64,000 nucleotides of DNA from an uncultured Clostridia bacterium (GTDB taxonomy: Bacteria; Bacillota; Clostridia; RUG12999), in assembly GCA_934792465.1 (NCBI GenBank), contig CAKVOK010000003.1, positions 39,627 through 103,626 on the forward strand, read 5' to 3'. Shown here piece by piece: positions 16,090-26,900 of the stretch. Under the pieces are notes generated by a model that did not search any database, was not told where the DNA came from, and saw only the letters and a program-made list of their open reading frames with translations. Every line of letters starts with the position of its first letter. Within the stretch, counting starts at the first letter, position 1. The position numbers were made by a program, and so were the translations under genes.

Positions 16090-18144
16090 ATGGTCAATAT
16101 AATTTTACCTTACGAAAATGCGGAAATCTACGGAGAAATATGGGCGGATTCCGAAAATGAAGTATGCTTTGAAAAGGATTCTTTTGCGGCGGCAAGGTGC
16201 ACGGTATCTTTTGCGGCTGCGGAGATTAAAAGGTATTTAAACAAAATATCGCTTGAATCGAAAATTTGTTCAAAGGCGGATAATGCGGACGCATTTTGCA
16301 TTACGCTTGAAATTTGCGATGATAATTGCACAAAGGACGATTACAGCCTTATTCCATGCGAAAACGGTATATGTATATCGGGAAAAGGCAGGTCGGGCGT
16401 GTTGTACGGCGCATACGAATTTCTGAAGCTCCAGGGCTTTGCATGGTATGTCCCCGGGGATATAGGTGAGGTTGTGCCTGCGGCGAAAGAAAAGCCGAAT
16501 ATCCCGACCGAAAGAACTGATTTTGCACCGCATATGTACGAGGGAAGAGGGTTTGATTTTGAAAATCACAGTATAGAATCGGTGCAGCTTTGGCTTTGGA
16601 TGGCGAGAAACAGGCTGAATTTCGGTGTATATTCATACAAGCACAATGCATTGCAGAAAAAATTGTGCATAAAGTTCAAAACGGGCGGTCATATATTTGA
16701 AAAGCTTCTCGCACCGGACAGAGTGACGAACAGCGGCAAAACCATTTGGAAAGAACATCGGGATTGGTACGGAAAAAGGCGTGACGGCAAAGAAATAACG
16801 AAAAAAAATTGTTTGAGCACGCAGTTTTGCGTAAGCAATGATGAACTTATAAAGTTTTTGTCGGACGAGATAGTGAAAAAAATGAACGGTGAATGGAGTT
16901 ATGCCGACAGAGCGGATATATGGGGGTTTGATACGTGGGGAAGCGTCTGCGGCTGCGAAAAATGCAGAGGTATAGGAAATGCAACGGATATAACGCTGCA
17001 TTTCATTTCGGCACTGCGTTCGGCATTGGACGAAAGCGGAATCGGGCGGCGTGTGCGGCTTGTTACCTGTGCATACGACGGCACGGGTACAATGGAACCG
17101 CCGAAGAATCCGATACCGGAAAATCTGATTAAGGCTTCGGATATGGTGGTATTTTATCCGATTACAAGGTGCTACGAACATGATATTTACGATGAAAACT
17201 GCCCTGTGAACAGGAGATTTGCGGAGCTTCTCGGGGGTTGGCTAGCCGTAACGCCGTCACTGCCTATGGTTATCGGTGAATATTATAACGTATCGAAATT
17301 TGAGGATTTGCCGATAATTTTTACACAGCGCATCAGAAACGAAATTCCGTATTACAGAAAAATGGGAGTTTCGGGTATTACATATATGCATTTTCCGCTG
17401 CTGAATATGGGTATGCGTTCGATTACGCATTTGCTCTATGCGGAGCTTTCGTGGAATATAAATGCAGATTGCGACAAGCTCATCAATGAATATTTTCAGG
17501 GATATTACGGCGAATATGCGGAGGATATGAAGCCGGTATACGACCTTGCAGAAAAGGCTTTTTCGAGATGTACGCAGTGGCGTGCATGGGGCGATGGGAG
17601 CGTTCTCTCGCAGCTGCTTGCATGGGGCGGCGACATACCCGAAAAGCCTATTAAAACAGACGGGCATTTCACAGACCACAAGAGTATCATAGAGTCGGGA
17701 GAAAGATCTGCGGAGCTTTTGAAAGAGGCACTTGAAATCACGAAACGTGCAGAGAAAAAAGAAATTATGCAACGAGGAAGTATCGCCGCTCGGTGCGGAG
17801 CGGTAAACCCGATTGAGCTGGAAAAAATAAATATCGGCATGAAAATATCACGCAGAATATCCGAGACAAAACGGTTCTTGATTTACGGTGAAGAAACAAT
17901 GCGCATTATGACGGAAACTGTAAGGCTTTACGATATACTGATGAACGGTGAAAAGGGCATTGGAAAATGCATAGATGAATTGAGTCGTCTGCATGACAGC
18001 ATGGACAGCAGATATATACCGATTGCTTCAAATGCATTGATAAACGAAATGATGTGCAAATCAGCACTTGAACGCACACAACTGAAAAATATTACGGAAA
18101 AGTGTATAGCTATATACGGCAATAAGATGCAGGGGCAACCCTAA
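16090..18144 (+). CDS. DUF4838 domain protein, putative intracellular glycoside hydrolase
   Basis: The 684-residue protein has no signal peptide, so it is cytoplasmic. The N-terminal 130 residues match the alpha/beta domain that precedes catalytic barrels in GH20 and GH67 enzymes (ICISGKGRSGVLYGAYEFL, then GFAWYVPGD). The following region is the DUF4838 barrel-like domain with the characteristic FDTWGSVCGCEKCRG (about residues 278-292; paired cysteines), then YPITRCYEHDI and VIGEYYNVSKFED. The ribosome site GGGAGG precedes ATG 16090. It lies directly behind the nagB-like gene and under the same repressor-controlled promoter. That context suggests it releases an N-acetylated or amino sugar from an imported oligosaccharide. 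This is inferred from position; DUF4838 has no firmly established activity that I can cite. Confidence 0.7.
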   Translation: MVNIILPYENAEIYGEIWADSENEVCFEKDSFAAARCTVSFAAAEIKRYLNKISLESKICSKADNADAFCITLEICDDNCTKDDYSLIPCENGICISGKGRSGVLYGAYEFLKLQGFAWYVPGDIGEVVPAAKEKPNIPTERTDFAPHMYEGRGFDFENHSIESVQLWLWMARNRLNFGVYSYKHNALQKKLCIKFKTGGHIFEKLLAPDRVTNSGKTIWKEHRDWYGKRRDGKEITKKNCLSTQFCVSNDELIKFLSDEIVKKMNGEWSYADRADIWGFDTWGSVCGCEKCRGIGNATDITLHFISALRSALDESGIGRRVRLVTCAYDGTGTMEPPKNPIPENLIKASDMVVFYPITRCYEHDIYDENCPVNRRFAELLGGWLAVTPSLPMVIGEYYNVSKFEDLPIIFTQRIRNEIPYYRKMGVSGITYMHFPLLNMGMRSITHLLYAELSWNINADCDKLINEYFQGYYGEYAEDMKPVYDLAEKAFSRCTQWRAWGDGSVLSQLLAWGGDIPEKPIKTDGHFTDHKSIIESGERSAELLKEALEITKRAEKKEIMQRGSIAARCGAVNPIELEKINIGMKISRRISETKRFLIYGEETMRIMTETVRLYDILMNGEKGIGKCIDELSRLHDSMDSRYIPIASNALINEMMCKSALERTQLKNITEKCIAIYGNKMQGQP

Positions 18145-18158
18145 ATGTTGCGCACTTT

Positions 18159-18187
18159 TTGCAAGACATCCCAAAATGAGGTATAAT
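18159..18187 (+). promoter_or_regulatory. Orphan SigA-like promoter
   Basis: TTGCAA (18159-18164), 17 bases, TATAAT (18182-18187). It points into a stretch with no intact gene and may be left over from a lost mobile element. Confidence 0.35.
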
Positions 18188-18205
18188 AAAAACTTAATAT
18201 ATTTG

Positions 18206-18250
18206 CATAAATCTTAATTTTATATGCTTGAGATGAAATTAAGATTTATG
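18206..18250. repeat. Perfect 15-bp inverted repeat, AT-rich
   Basis: CATAAATCTTAATTT (18206-18220) and AAATTAAGATTTATG (18236-18250) are exact reverse complements around a 15-base loop. There is no T-run, so it is not a standard terminator. It could be a regulator site or the end of an inserted element. Confidence 0.75.
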
Positions 18251-18403
18251 TTATACTATCTGTATAAAATGAAAGAAAAGCATGAAAAAATTAAGAATAG
18301 GGCGCGTTGCTGCTTGCAGGTTGGCTGCTTGTCTGATTAAATCCGTTACATGTCTGTTTTCATTTTGCGATAATGTAGGTACTCTTGCATATTCGATTTT
18401 CAT
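18251..18403 (-). pseudogene. Serine-recombinase (resolvase) N-terminal remnant
   Basis: This 50-codon minus-strand ORF has its own AAGGGGA ribosome site upstream of the ATG at 18401-18403. Its first 30 residues, KIEYARVPTLSQNENR and onward to LIRQAANLQ, match the start of resolvase/invertase-type serine recombinases (family pattern YARVSTxxQNxxRQ). The nucleophilic serine of ARVS is proline here, so the domain would be dead. After about residue 35 the similarity stops and the frame runs into unrelated AT-rich sequence with a stop at the inverted repeat. I regard it as a decayed fragment of a mobile element, not a functional gene. Confidence 0.6.
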
Positions 18404-18420
18404 TTTTATTCCCCTTTTCT

Positions 18421-18743
18421 TTTTTTGATGCGATACATATATACACTATACGACAAAATCTTTGTGCAAATTCAAAGCGAAATATGCCGGGCAAACACAT
18501 ATTCCGTATGTTCTGCACAGCGGAGATTATAAGGAAGAAAACGGTATAGTTTTTCTGCCTCTTTACATGACAATGCTGCTATGAGCAAAACCGGAATAAA
18601 GGGAAATTTTAAATTTGATGTAAGCCTGAAATCTTCCTTAATGACTGCATTTAGACCTATTTGTTTAAACCGGTAGCTTCGGCGGAGCATTAAATCATCT
18701 GCAAAGTACAATTAAGTGCAGAAAAAACGAAAAATAATTTAAA
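18421..18743. other. Gene-free stretch with decayed coding remnant
   Basis: There is no intact gene. On the plus strand, from about 18474, a short open stretch reads KAKYAGQTHIPYVLHSGDY and continues to a stop near 18580. It looks protein-like, but I cannot assign it to a family. The rest shows no recognisable signal. Confidence 0.4.
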
Positions 18744-18790
18744 AGAGGTACGGATAATTTTGTGAAAACGAATTTGTCCGTACCTTTTTA
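18744..18790 (+). terminator. Intrinsic terminator
   Basis: AGGTACGGA (18746-18754) pairs with TCCGTACCT (18777-18785), followed by TTTT. The flanking A-run and T-run extend the stem, so it could work in both directions. Confidence 0.75.
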
Positions 18791-18897
18791 TATCTAAAAT
18801 ATTGAGAAATCAGCCAATTTATAATAAAATAATATGGTATTAATAAATTATCATTATATATACAGGTATCGGGAATTATTAAAAAAGCTGCGGAATA

Positions 18898-19053
18898 ATG
18901 CAGAGTTTGAGCGGCACCGGACATTGTTATGATAATGCGAGAATGGAAAGTTTTTTTGCTACTCTTAAGAAGGAAAAACTATATCAAATTCCGACATATC
19001 GCATGAAAAAAGAAGAAGTCAAAACAATAGTATTCAGGTATATATTCATATAG
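18898..19053 (+). pseudogene. IS3-family transposase (OrfB) C-terminal remnant
   Basis: A 51-codon open stretch reads SLSGTGHCYDNARMESFF and then ATLKKEKLY. This is the well-known third segment of the IS3-type rve integrase core (usual form GNCYDNAxMESFFxTLK), including the last Glu of the DDE triad. The first two Asp motifs are absent upstream and a stop comes about 35 codons after the Glu, earlier than in intact proteins. It is a fragment left by an insertion sequence that has otherwise been lost. No terminal inverted repeats could be identified around it. Confidence 0.85.
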
Positions 19054-19070
19054 TAAATAATATAACGAAA

Positions 19071-19105
19071 AACCTCGGCAGTAACTAAAAATCACTGTCG
19101 AGGTT
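19071..19105. terminator. Bidirectional intrinsic terminator
   Basis: AACCTCGGCAGT (19071-19082) pairs with ACTGTCGAGGTT (19094-19105) with one wobble position, preceded by an A-run and followed by T-rich sequence. Confidence 0.65.
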
Positions 19106-19146
19106 TACTGTTATTGCGAACATATACAGTTTGAATAACACGCTAA

Positions 19147-19200
19147 TGGTGCGCTGCAAGGGATTCGAACCCCTGACCTTTTGGTTCGTAGCCAAAACAG
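19147..19200 (-). tRNA. 3' fragment of tRNA-Arg (anticodon ACG), truncated
   Basis: On the minus strand the sequence gives the anticodon arm TTTGG-CTACGAA-CCAAA, a complete T-arm with GGTTCGAATCC, the acceptor 3' strand GCAGCGC and ACCA. The D-arm and 5' acceptor strand are absent: beyond 19200 the sequence is unrelated. The anticodon ACG indicates tRNA-Arg. A tRNA that keeps only the anticodon-to-3' part is typical of the attachment-site copy left by an integrase that targets the tRNA 3' end, in keeping with the recombinase and transposase remnants next to it. It cannot be functional. Confidence 0.8.
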
Positions 19201-19350
19201 GGCTGTTTATTAAATCTTATAATGGCGGAAAAATGAAAAATACATTTAAAAAATGTGCAAGAAAAGAAATAGACCGCTGTTAGGCGATACAGCTCGGGAA
19301 ATTTTTAATTTTGGGCGCTAAACTCCCGAAAAATCTATTAAATCAAAAAT
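19201..19350. other. Gene-free spacer
   Basis: AT-rich sequence with no ORF or RNA recognised. TCGGGA and TCCCGA (near 19294 and 19325) form a weak long-loop inverted repeat only. Confidence 0.5.
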
Positions 19351-19396
19351 GCATATGATTTTTAAACTTCCATTTTTATTAAAAATAATGTATAAT
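19351..19396 (+). promoter_or_regulatory. Promoter with shared upstream element (phosphoesterase operon)
   Basis: GCATATGATTTTTAAACTT (19351-19369) is followed by TATAAT at 19391-19396 in the context TGTATAATATA. There is no good -35 hexamer. The same 19-bp element recurs at 30901 with the identical 40-base offset to its -10 box. A weak -35 covered by a conserved block suggests activator-dependent transcription. Confidence 0.7.
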
Positions 19397-19456
19397 ATAA
19401 TAAAAGGGAAATTAAAAAATTTATGAATAATTCCCAAAAAAGAAAGGATGAGAGTT

Positions 19457-20935
19457 ATGAAATCAACAAGGCATTTGGCATTGCTTTTGATGTGTATTGT
19501 GGTTTTGGCGATACCTTCGTTTGCGCTTGAAGCAAGTACAGACCCCACACTCACGGATATAAGCAGTACAATTGTATGGCAGGACGGAGCATTTGCCGTA
19601 AGCGGCGGCATTTATCTCCCAAGTACGAATAACAAAGAAATCCGTACAACAATTGCCAACCCGGAAAAACAATCAATTTATTTTGAAGCCGGCGCAGCTT
19701 ACGAATTTAAGGTTATTGAGGCTGCAAAAAGCGGCAGCGGTTATGTCGCAAGCAGAAAATACAGTACGGCTCACACTGTAGAATTCGACAAATGGATGAA
19801 TTCCGGATATTACAGCGTATATCCCGACAGAATTTATCTGATCGAGCTGCGCAACAAAGACGGCGCTACGGTTTCGGCGGCAAAAGCAAACGCTTATATA
19901 CATCTGTATAAGGTTGACAATGCGCGTCATATTCCGAAATATTATGAACAGCATATTGCAGACAAAGCTGCGTCGATAAACAAAATCCAGGCGAAAAACA
20001 ATCAGACATCGAGCTTTATCTGGATAACGGATATTCATTTGCAGCACAATGCAAAACACAGCCCGGGTCTTATCAGATACCTCCGTGACAATTGCGGAAT
20101 AAATCAGGTTATAGGCGGCGGCGACTTTGTTACCGCATGGCTTTCGGATGCGGACGGAAAACAAGGTCTTATAGATGATATGGAAGAAGCCGATGCACTT
20201 TTTGCCGGTATTCCTCTTATCAAAACACCCGGAAACCATGAATGGGCATTCGGCGGCAGAAACCAATACGGTATTTCGGAAGCCGAAATGTACGAATACT
20301 GGTACAAAAAAGATATTGAAAACACCGGTGCCGTTAAAAATAACAACGGCGACCCGACAACATATTGCTATCTTGATGACACGGCAAATAAAATCCGTTA
20401 CATCAACTTAAACGTTATGGATTACGAGTTGGATATGAACGAAGACGGAAGTATGAAAAACGGCGGTCAGAATCCGAAAACATACGATTACAGAATGTCT
20501 GCGGAACAGGTTGCATGGCTTAAAAATACGGCACTTAAAGTTCCCGATGACGAATACGGCGTAATCATATTCACACACATTGCCGTATGGAATCAGGAAG
20601 AGGCATCGGTAATGATAGATAAGGTAGGCTACAGAACAGAAGCACGTGAAGTTGTAGAGGGATATATGAAAAAAACAGGCGACTATGCAGATTACAAGGG
20701 TCAGTTCATAGGTTGGTTCTCGGGACACGAGCATTATGATCATATGACAAAAATAGGCAACTTTACACAGACAATATCAAACGGCGACGGAACGCCGGTA
20801 ACAAGCGGAATGCCTAACCGTCCTGTAAACACAATAGATGAACAGTGCTTTGACGTTGTAACGATAGACAAGGCTAACCGCCAGGTTTATCTTACAAGAA
20901 TAGGTGCGGGCGAAGACAGAAGCTTTGTATATTAA
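19457..20935 (+). CDS. Secreted calcineurin-like metallophosphoesterase
   Basis: I start at ATG 19457, since AAAGGA (19443-19448) lies 8 bases upstream; the ATG at 19448 would overlap that site. The signal peptide runs MKSTRHLALLLMCIVVLAIP and ends near FALEA. Residues 25-180 form an N-terminal beta domain. The catalytic domain has the ordered metal motifs TDIHLQHN (near residue 190), GGGDFVTAW, TPGNHEW, IIFTHIAVW and FSGHEHYDH, which is a full set for binuclear metal binding. It acts outside the cell on a phosphate ester or nucleotide; the substrate is unknown. It is followed 18 bases later by the GLUG/SGNH giant gene, so the two are probably cotranscribed. This may link removal of phosphate decorations with de-esterification (inference). 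Confidence 0.88.
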   Translation: MKSTRHLALLLMCIVVLAIPSFALEASTDPTLTDISSTIVWQDGAFAVSGGIYLPSTNNKEIRTTIANPEKQSIYFEAGAAYEFKVIEAAKSGSGYVASRKYSTAHTVEFDKWMNSGYYSVYPDRIYLIELRNKDGATVSAAKANAYIHLYKVDNARHIPKYYEQHIADKAASINKIQAKNNQTSSFIWITDIHLQHNAKHSPGLIRYLRDNCGINQVIGGGDFVTAWLSDADGKQGLIDDMEEADALFAGIPLIKTPGNHEWAFGGRNQYGISEAEMYEYWYKKDIENTGAVKNNNGDPTTYCYLDDTANKIRYINLNVMDYELDMNEDGSMKNGGQNPKTYDYRMSAEQVAWLKNTALKVPDDEYGVIIFTHIAVWNQEEASVMIDKVGYRTEAREVVEGYMKKTGDYADYKGQFIGWFSGHEHYDHMTKIGNFTQTISNGDGTPVTSGMPNRPVNTIDEQCFDVVTIDKANRQVYLTRIGAGEDRSFVY

Positions 20936-20953
20936 TGAAAGGAGCGGCAATTT

Positions 20954-23900
20954 ATGAAAAAAGTATTTAGCTTTATTCTTGCAGCGGCAATGCTGATTTG
21001 CTCCGTTTCACCTGCACTTGCGGAAGACAGCAATACTGTTGTTATCACTACCAAAGCCGAGCTTATTGCGGCGGCAAACAGTATTAATGCGGATGCAAAC
21101 GTAGGTGCGGGCAAAACTTATCGGCTCGATGCCGATATTAACCTTGAGAATGAAGAATGGACAAATTACATAGGTTCGATAAGCAATCCTTTTAAAGGAA
21201 CATTCGACGGCAACAAACACGTTATCCGTAATTACTTTATTAAATATCATGATACAACAAATACTGTAGCATACGGTCTTTTCGGCGCTATAGGCGGCAA
21301 TGCCGAGATTTGCAATTTAGGCGTTGAAAACGTAAAAGGCTTACAGTATAAAAATGACTGGCACAATGCATTCGGTGCAATCGCAGGTCAGATGTTTGAC
21401 AATGCAAAGATACATGAATGTTATGCGAAGAACGTATTTGCCGGATTTGCCGATGGTTATACATCGTCAAATATCGGTTCTACCGGAAATATGCGTGCCG
21501 CAGGTGCAATAGTCGGAAGAATAGACGAAACGGCTACGGGCGTATCTGTAGAAAACTGTTATTCTCTCGGTGTTGATATTGATGAGGGACAGACAGACTA
21601 CGATTCCGGTGTTATAGGCTATGTAGGTAACGGCGGAGCAAAGATAGCAAACTGCTATTCCAATAAGTCGGTAGCTCGTTATATAGCTGCGGAAGACCCG
21701 AAAAACAGCATAACAAACTGCTATTATACGGGTGCATTGCCATGGCCGTGGGCTTGCGAAAAGGGCAACAACACATCAGCCGACAAATACCACGGTTATG
21801 TGGGTTCAAAGATAACAATAGAAGAACTTAAAGGACTTGCTGCGACATTGGGCGACAAATACAGCAGCGACAACGTACTTTCGCCGATTAACGACGGCTT
21901 GCCGGTATTGACATGGGAATATGACATTCCGGCGCTTCAGGGTGCGGGTACATTTGCAAATCCTTATAAAATAGGTACTGCATCGGATCTTACGCTTATT
22001 GCAGCACATGGTTCGGCTAAAGGCAAATATTTCAAAATGACAAACGATATTGATATGGAAAATGCTAACTGGTCAGCTCCTATCGGTAATAAAAACGTTC
22101 CGTTCGAAGGTGTGTTCGACGGCGACGGTCATAAGATTTCCAATATAACATTGGCAGCTCCTCAGTACGGCGAAGAATTCAACCTTGGTCTTTTCGGCGT
22201 AATCGGCGGAGATGCGGTTATTCTCGACCTCGGTATGGAAAACGTAACGGTAGCTCCCATAGGTGAATGGGGTTACAACACTGTTGCAGGTTCAATCGCA
22301 GGTAAAGCCGCAGGCAATGCAACGGTAAAAAGATGTTATGTTAAAAATATGAACTTGACAGACAAGGGTGTAGATAAATATACACTTGTAATGGCAGGCG
22401 GACTTATCGGTAAAGTAAGAGGCGAGGGCGTATCAATTTCAAATTGCTACAGCTTAGGCTTTAACGATGTTGACAAAACAGCCGCAAATGCCAGCGGTCT
22501 TGTAGGTGAATTGCTTGAATACAAAGAAGTTTCGAATTGCTATTCCGATACATCCGTATCTATGACAACAGCTTCACAGCTTTCGAAAACAACAAATTCT
22601 TATGCGGTAACAAACGAATTCGGCGCATACGAAAGAGTCGGCACACTTGTTACGGCAGATGAATTAAAAGGGAAAGCAGCTGATTTGGGTGAACACTATG
22701 TTGAAAATGAGAACGGTTACCCGATGCTCAAATGGGAAACGGGATATGATTATCCGGACGAAGAACAAAATGTTCCCGAAGTGGAAATCAAAACAGCGGC
22801 AGAGCTTAAGGCAATAGGGACTCTTGAATCTACCGAAAACCGTGCATTCAAGCTTGTACGCGATATAGACTTGGGCGGTGCGGAATGGACACCTATAGGT
22901 ACAGATTCGGTTCCGTTCAAAGGTAAGTTCAACGGTAACGGTCATGTGATTTCAAACTATAAAATCACTGTAACAAAGGCTCCGTCGGGATATATCGGTC
23001 TTTTCGGAAATGTTGCGGGCAATGCCGTAATCACAAGGCTCGGAGTTAAAAATGCAACAATAGAGTGTTCGGGAACAGACATTACAGGTGCCGGATTGCT
23101 TGCCGGCGGCTTGAGCGGAAACGCAAAAGTAACCGAATGTTTTGCAAACAATGTAACACTTAGTACAGTAGAAAAAGGTAAAATATGGCAAGCTGGCGGA
23201 CTTATCGGTATTTTGGATCAGCAGTCTACGGCTGTGCTTGTTAAAGATTGTTATACAACAAATATCGTAATTTCTATAGCAAGCGGCAGTGACATGAACA
23301 TGGATTCCGGCGTTGTCGGCGGTGTTAGAAGTGACAATGTTTTGGTTGAAAATATTTATTGTCCGAACTATGCGGCAATAGATTGGCTCGGAGGCGACCC
23401 GTACACAGGTACAACAGCTTATCCGAACGGTCATATAGTAAACGTTCACTTTGCAGGTACAATGCCGTGGCCTTGGGCTTGTGCAAAGGGTAATAATACA
23501 TCAGCTGATAAATGGTACGGCTATGCAGGTACAAAGCATGATAATTCGGAAGATATTAAAGCTCTGGCGTCAACTCTCGGTGAAAGCTTTATAGACGATA
23601 CAGACGGTATAAACGGCGGCTATCCGATACTCTCATGGCAGAACGAAGAAAATGTTGTTAGGATTTCAACGGTTGAACAGCTGAAAGATATTGCGGCCGA
23701 TACAAAGTCTGAGGGCAAGATATACAGACTTATGAACGACCTCGACATGGAAGACGCAACATGGAACTCATATATAGGAACAAAAGCGGATCCGTTCAAG
23801 GGCGAATTTGACGGTGACGGTCACGTAATCCGCAACATAACATTCGAGGTTGCTGCCGGCGGAAGCAGCGGTATCTTCGGTATTGTGGGCGGTGACGCAT

Positions 23901-26900
23901 ATATCCACGATTTGGGTATCGAAAACACCTACGGTGCTTTGACATCACAGGCATACGACACTTCAGCCGGTGCTCTTGCCGGATATGTAACCGATACGGC
24001 AGAAATCGCAAGATGCTTTGCAAGAAACGTTACTTGGGAAACAAAAGTCGGCGGAACATATTTCAGAAACGGCGGCGGTCTTATAGGCCGTATGGTAGGC
24101 AGCGGCGCTGCATTGGAATACAGCTACACCACAAATGTTACATTTATCGGTGATATTAATATGGATTCCGGTCTTGTAGGCGGTTTGGAAAGCAATCTCG
24201 ACTCTATCAGAAACTGTTATTCCGACGGTCCGATAGCAGACTATTTCCATGCCGAAGAATGTACAAAGGTTGTAAATTCATATACTTCCATAGAAGCATA
24301 TCCGTGGCCGTGGGCTTGCAAATACAATGAGCAGTCACCGGGTAAATGGTACGGCTATGTGGGTACGCAGGTAAGTGCCGATGAATTAAAGGGTATGGCA
24401 GAAACGCTCGGTTCTATGTTTGTTGCGGATACAGCCGGCGACAACGGCGGTTATCCGAAATTCAAATGGGAAGGCGAAACTGTTGAGATTTCAACGTCTG
24501 CGGAGCTTGCGGCTATCGCAGACGAAGATGACACTTCAAGAAAAACATATGTCCTTAAAAACGATATAGATTTTGACGGCAGCGACTGGTCTACTCCTAT
24601 CGGTAAGGAAACTGCGCCGTTCGAGGGCAAATTCGACGGTAAAGGTCATGCAATCAAAAATGTAAACTTTGCATTGAAAGAAGGATATTTCGGTATCTTC
24701 GGTGCAATAGGCGGCAACGGCGAAATCAAAAACCTGGGTATTGAAAACGTAACAGTAAACAACACCCGAAAGGTAGACGCAAAAGTCGGCGGTGTTGCAG
24801 GTCTTTTGAAAGGCAAAGCAAAAATTACCGAAACTTATGCAAGAAACTTTGCATTTACAGGTGTAGACAAAGATACATCGGTAGGCCGTGCCGGCGGTAT
24901 TGTTGCCGTGATAGACGGTAATGGTGCGGTTATACAGAACTGTTATGCAACAAACGTTACATATACAAACTGCGATATCAACTATGAGGGCGGTATTGCC
25001 GGTATGATCAGCCTTGGAGCAGATAAGATAATAAACTGCTACTCTGATTCTACAATTGTTCGTTATACAAACGCAACAGCACCGGGAGATGTAATTTCAA
25101 ATTCATATTACGCAGGTTCAAGAAACGACGGAGATCTTCCGTGGCCTTGGGTTTACGGTGTGAATACATCCGGTGACGGTTATATAGGTATACAGAAAAC
25201 AAAAGCCGAATTAAAAGGCATGGCGTCAACGCTCGGATCATCATTCGCAGCAGACAATGCGGAAAATCCGATAAACGGCGGTTATCCGGTATTCAAACGT
25301 GAAGTAACATGGGCAAATCTTTCGGGCGCAGGCACATACAACAATCCGTATTTAATCAAGACGGTTGCAGACTTGCAGGAGCTTGCCGCAACGGAAGATA
25401 CAAACGGCGTATATTTCAGACTTGAAAACGATATTGATATGCAGGGCGCACAGTGGGCAGCGTTTATAGGTTCGGAAGAAAAACCGTTCAAGGGTGACTT
25501 CAACGGTAACGGTCACGTAATCAAGAATTACAAAATTATAGCGACAAAGAATAATACAGGTATTGATGATCCGATTCGTCCGTTTGGTTTGTTCGGCGTA
25601 ATAGGCGGAAATTCTCATGTTTACAATATGGGTATTGAAAACGTAAGCGTTGAACTCGAACAATACGAATGGAGCAACTACTTCGGCGCACTTGCCGGAC
25701 TTATGGTAGATTCTGCGAATGTATCGGGATGTTACGTTAAGAACGTAACGTTCGGCGTGGTATCTTCATGGACGCCGTTAGGCACAGAAAACGAGGGTCA
25801 TTTCAACAGTGCCGCAGGTCTTATCGGTCTTATAAACGGCGACAATTGCGAAATGCGTCATTGCTATGCGCTCGATATAGGCGATGGCAAAGTAAAAGCA
25901 GCCAACGGTACGGATTATCATACGATTATGTTTGATGCTTACCTTGTAGGCAGAGGAGAAAAATTTGCGGCATTCGAGCATTGCTATGCAAACGGTCCGA
26001 TGATGCAGTCGAAAAACGATCTATATCTGAAAGATTGTTATGAAACAAAACACGGAACGGAATGGTATACGGGATACACATGGGGTGCGTGGACAACAGA
26101 CGTATGGACGCTCTCAGACAGATGGTGCAACGACTTCTCACCGAGAGGAAACGACAGCACACTGAAGCATGGTCCTACACTTAAATGGGAACAGTATCCG
26201 GGATATTATCAGAACATGGTTACAAGCGGCATGATGGACGCAAATGCGGCAACATTAAACAAAATATTCGGAACTATAGGCGCAACCGTTGAAGCAGGTG
26301 TGGCAAACGGATTTGCTACGGGCGATATATTAAAGCTCCCGGCAGGTCAGAAAATAAGCTATACAGTACCTGTTGAGGCAGGCGCAACATACAGAATTTC
26401 TTTTGACGGCGCAAGCGTAAGCGGCCTTGATGAAGCTATCAGCTTTACATTCGGCGGCAAAGACTTTGCGGCAACTCTTAAGAATAACAAGCTCGGCTAC
26501 ACAGTTGATACAAAAGCTGTATTCTACACAGCCGAAACAGACGGCGACGCAGTACTCGAAATCGGCGGCAACACAGCTATATATCTGGACGATATAGAAG
26601 TTGTCAAGGTAGACGTTCCGGAAGAGAAATATTCTATAGACGCAAACCTCCGTCTTGATTATCATAAGATTGACGTATTGGAATCAGACCTTTATGTTGA
26701 TAACAAGATAAGCGACGGCGTTGAAGTAAACTACTCGTCCAAAAACGGATATATCGACGGATTCGGTTATCTGACAGACGCTGTACCGGTAGGCTTCGGC
26801 ACAGCTGACGATGAATTTACGGCTACCGTAAATCTCGGTGCCGAAAACGTATCAAAGAGCATGAACTTAAAGGTTGCAAAACGTGAACCGTATAATATTG

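Noticed and set aside
19147..19200. Functional tRNA-Arg
   Set aside because: The D-arm and 5' acceptor strand are missing.
20954..26200. CRISPR-like or tandem DNA repeat array
   Set aside because: The repetition is at protein level with period about 800-900 bases and diverged DNA; there are no short identical repeats with spacers.
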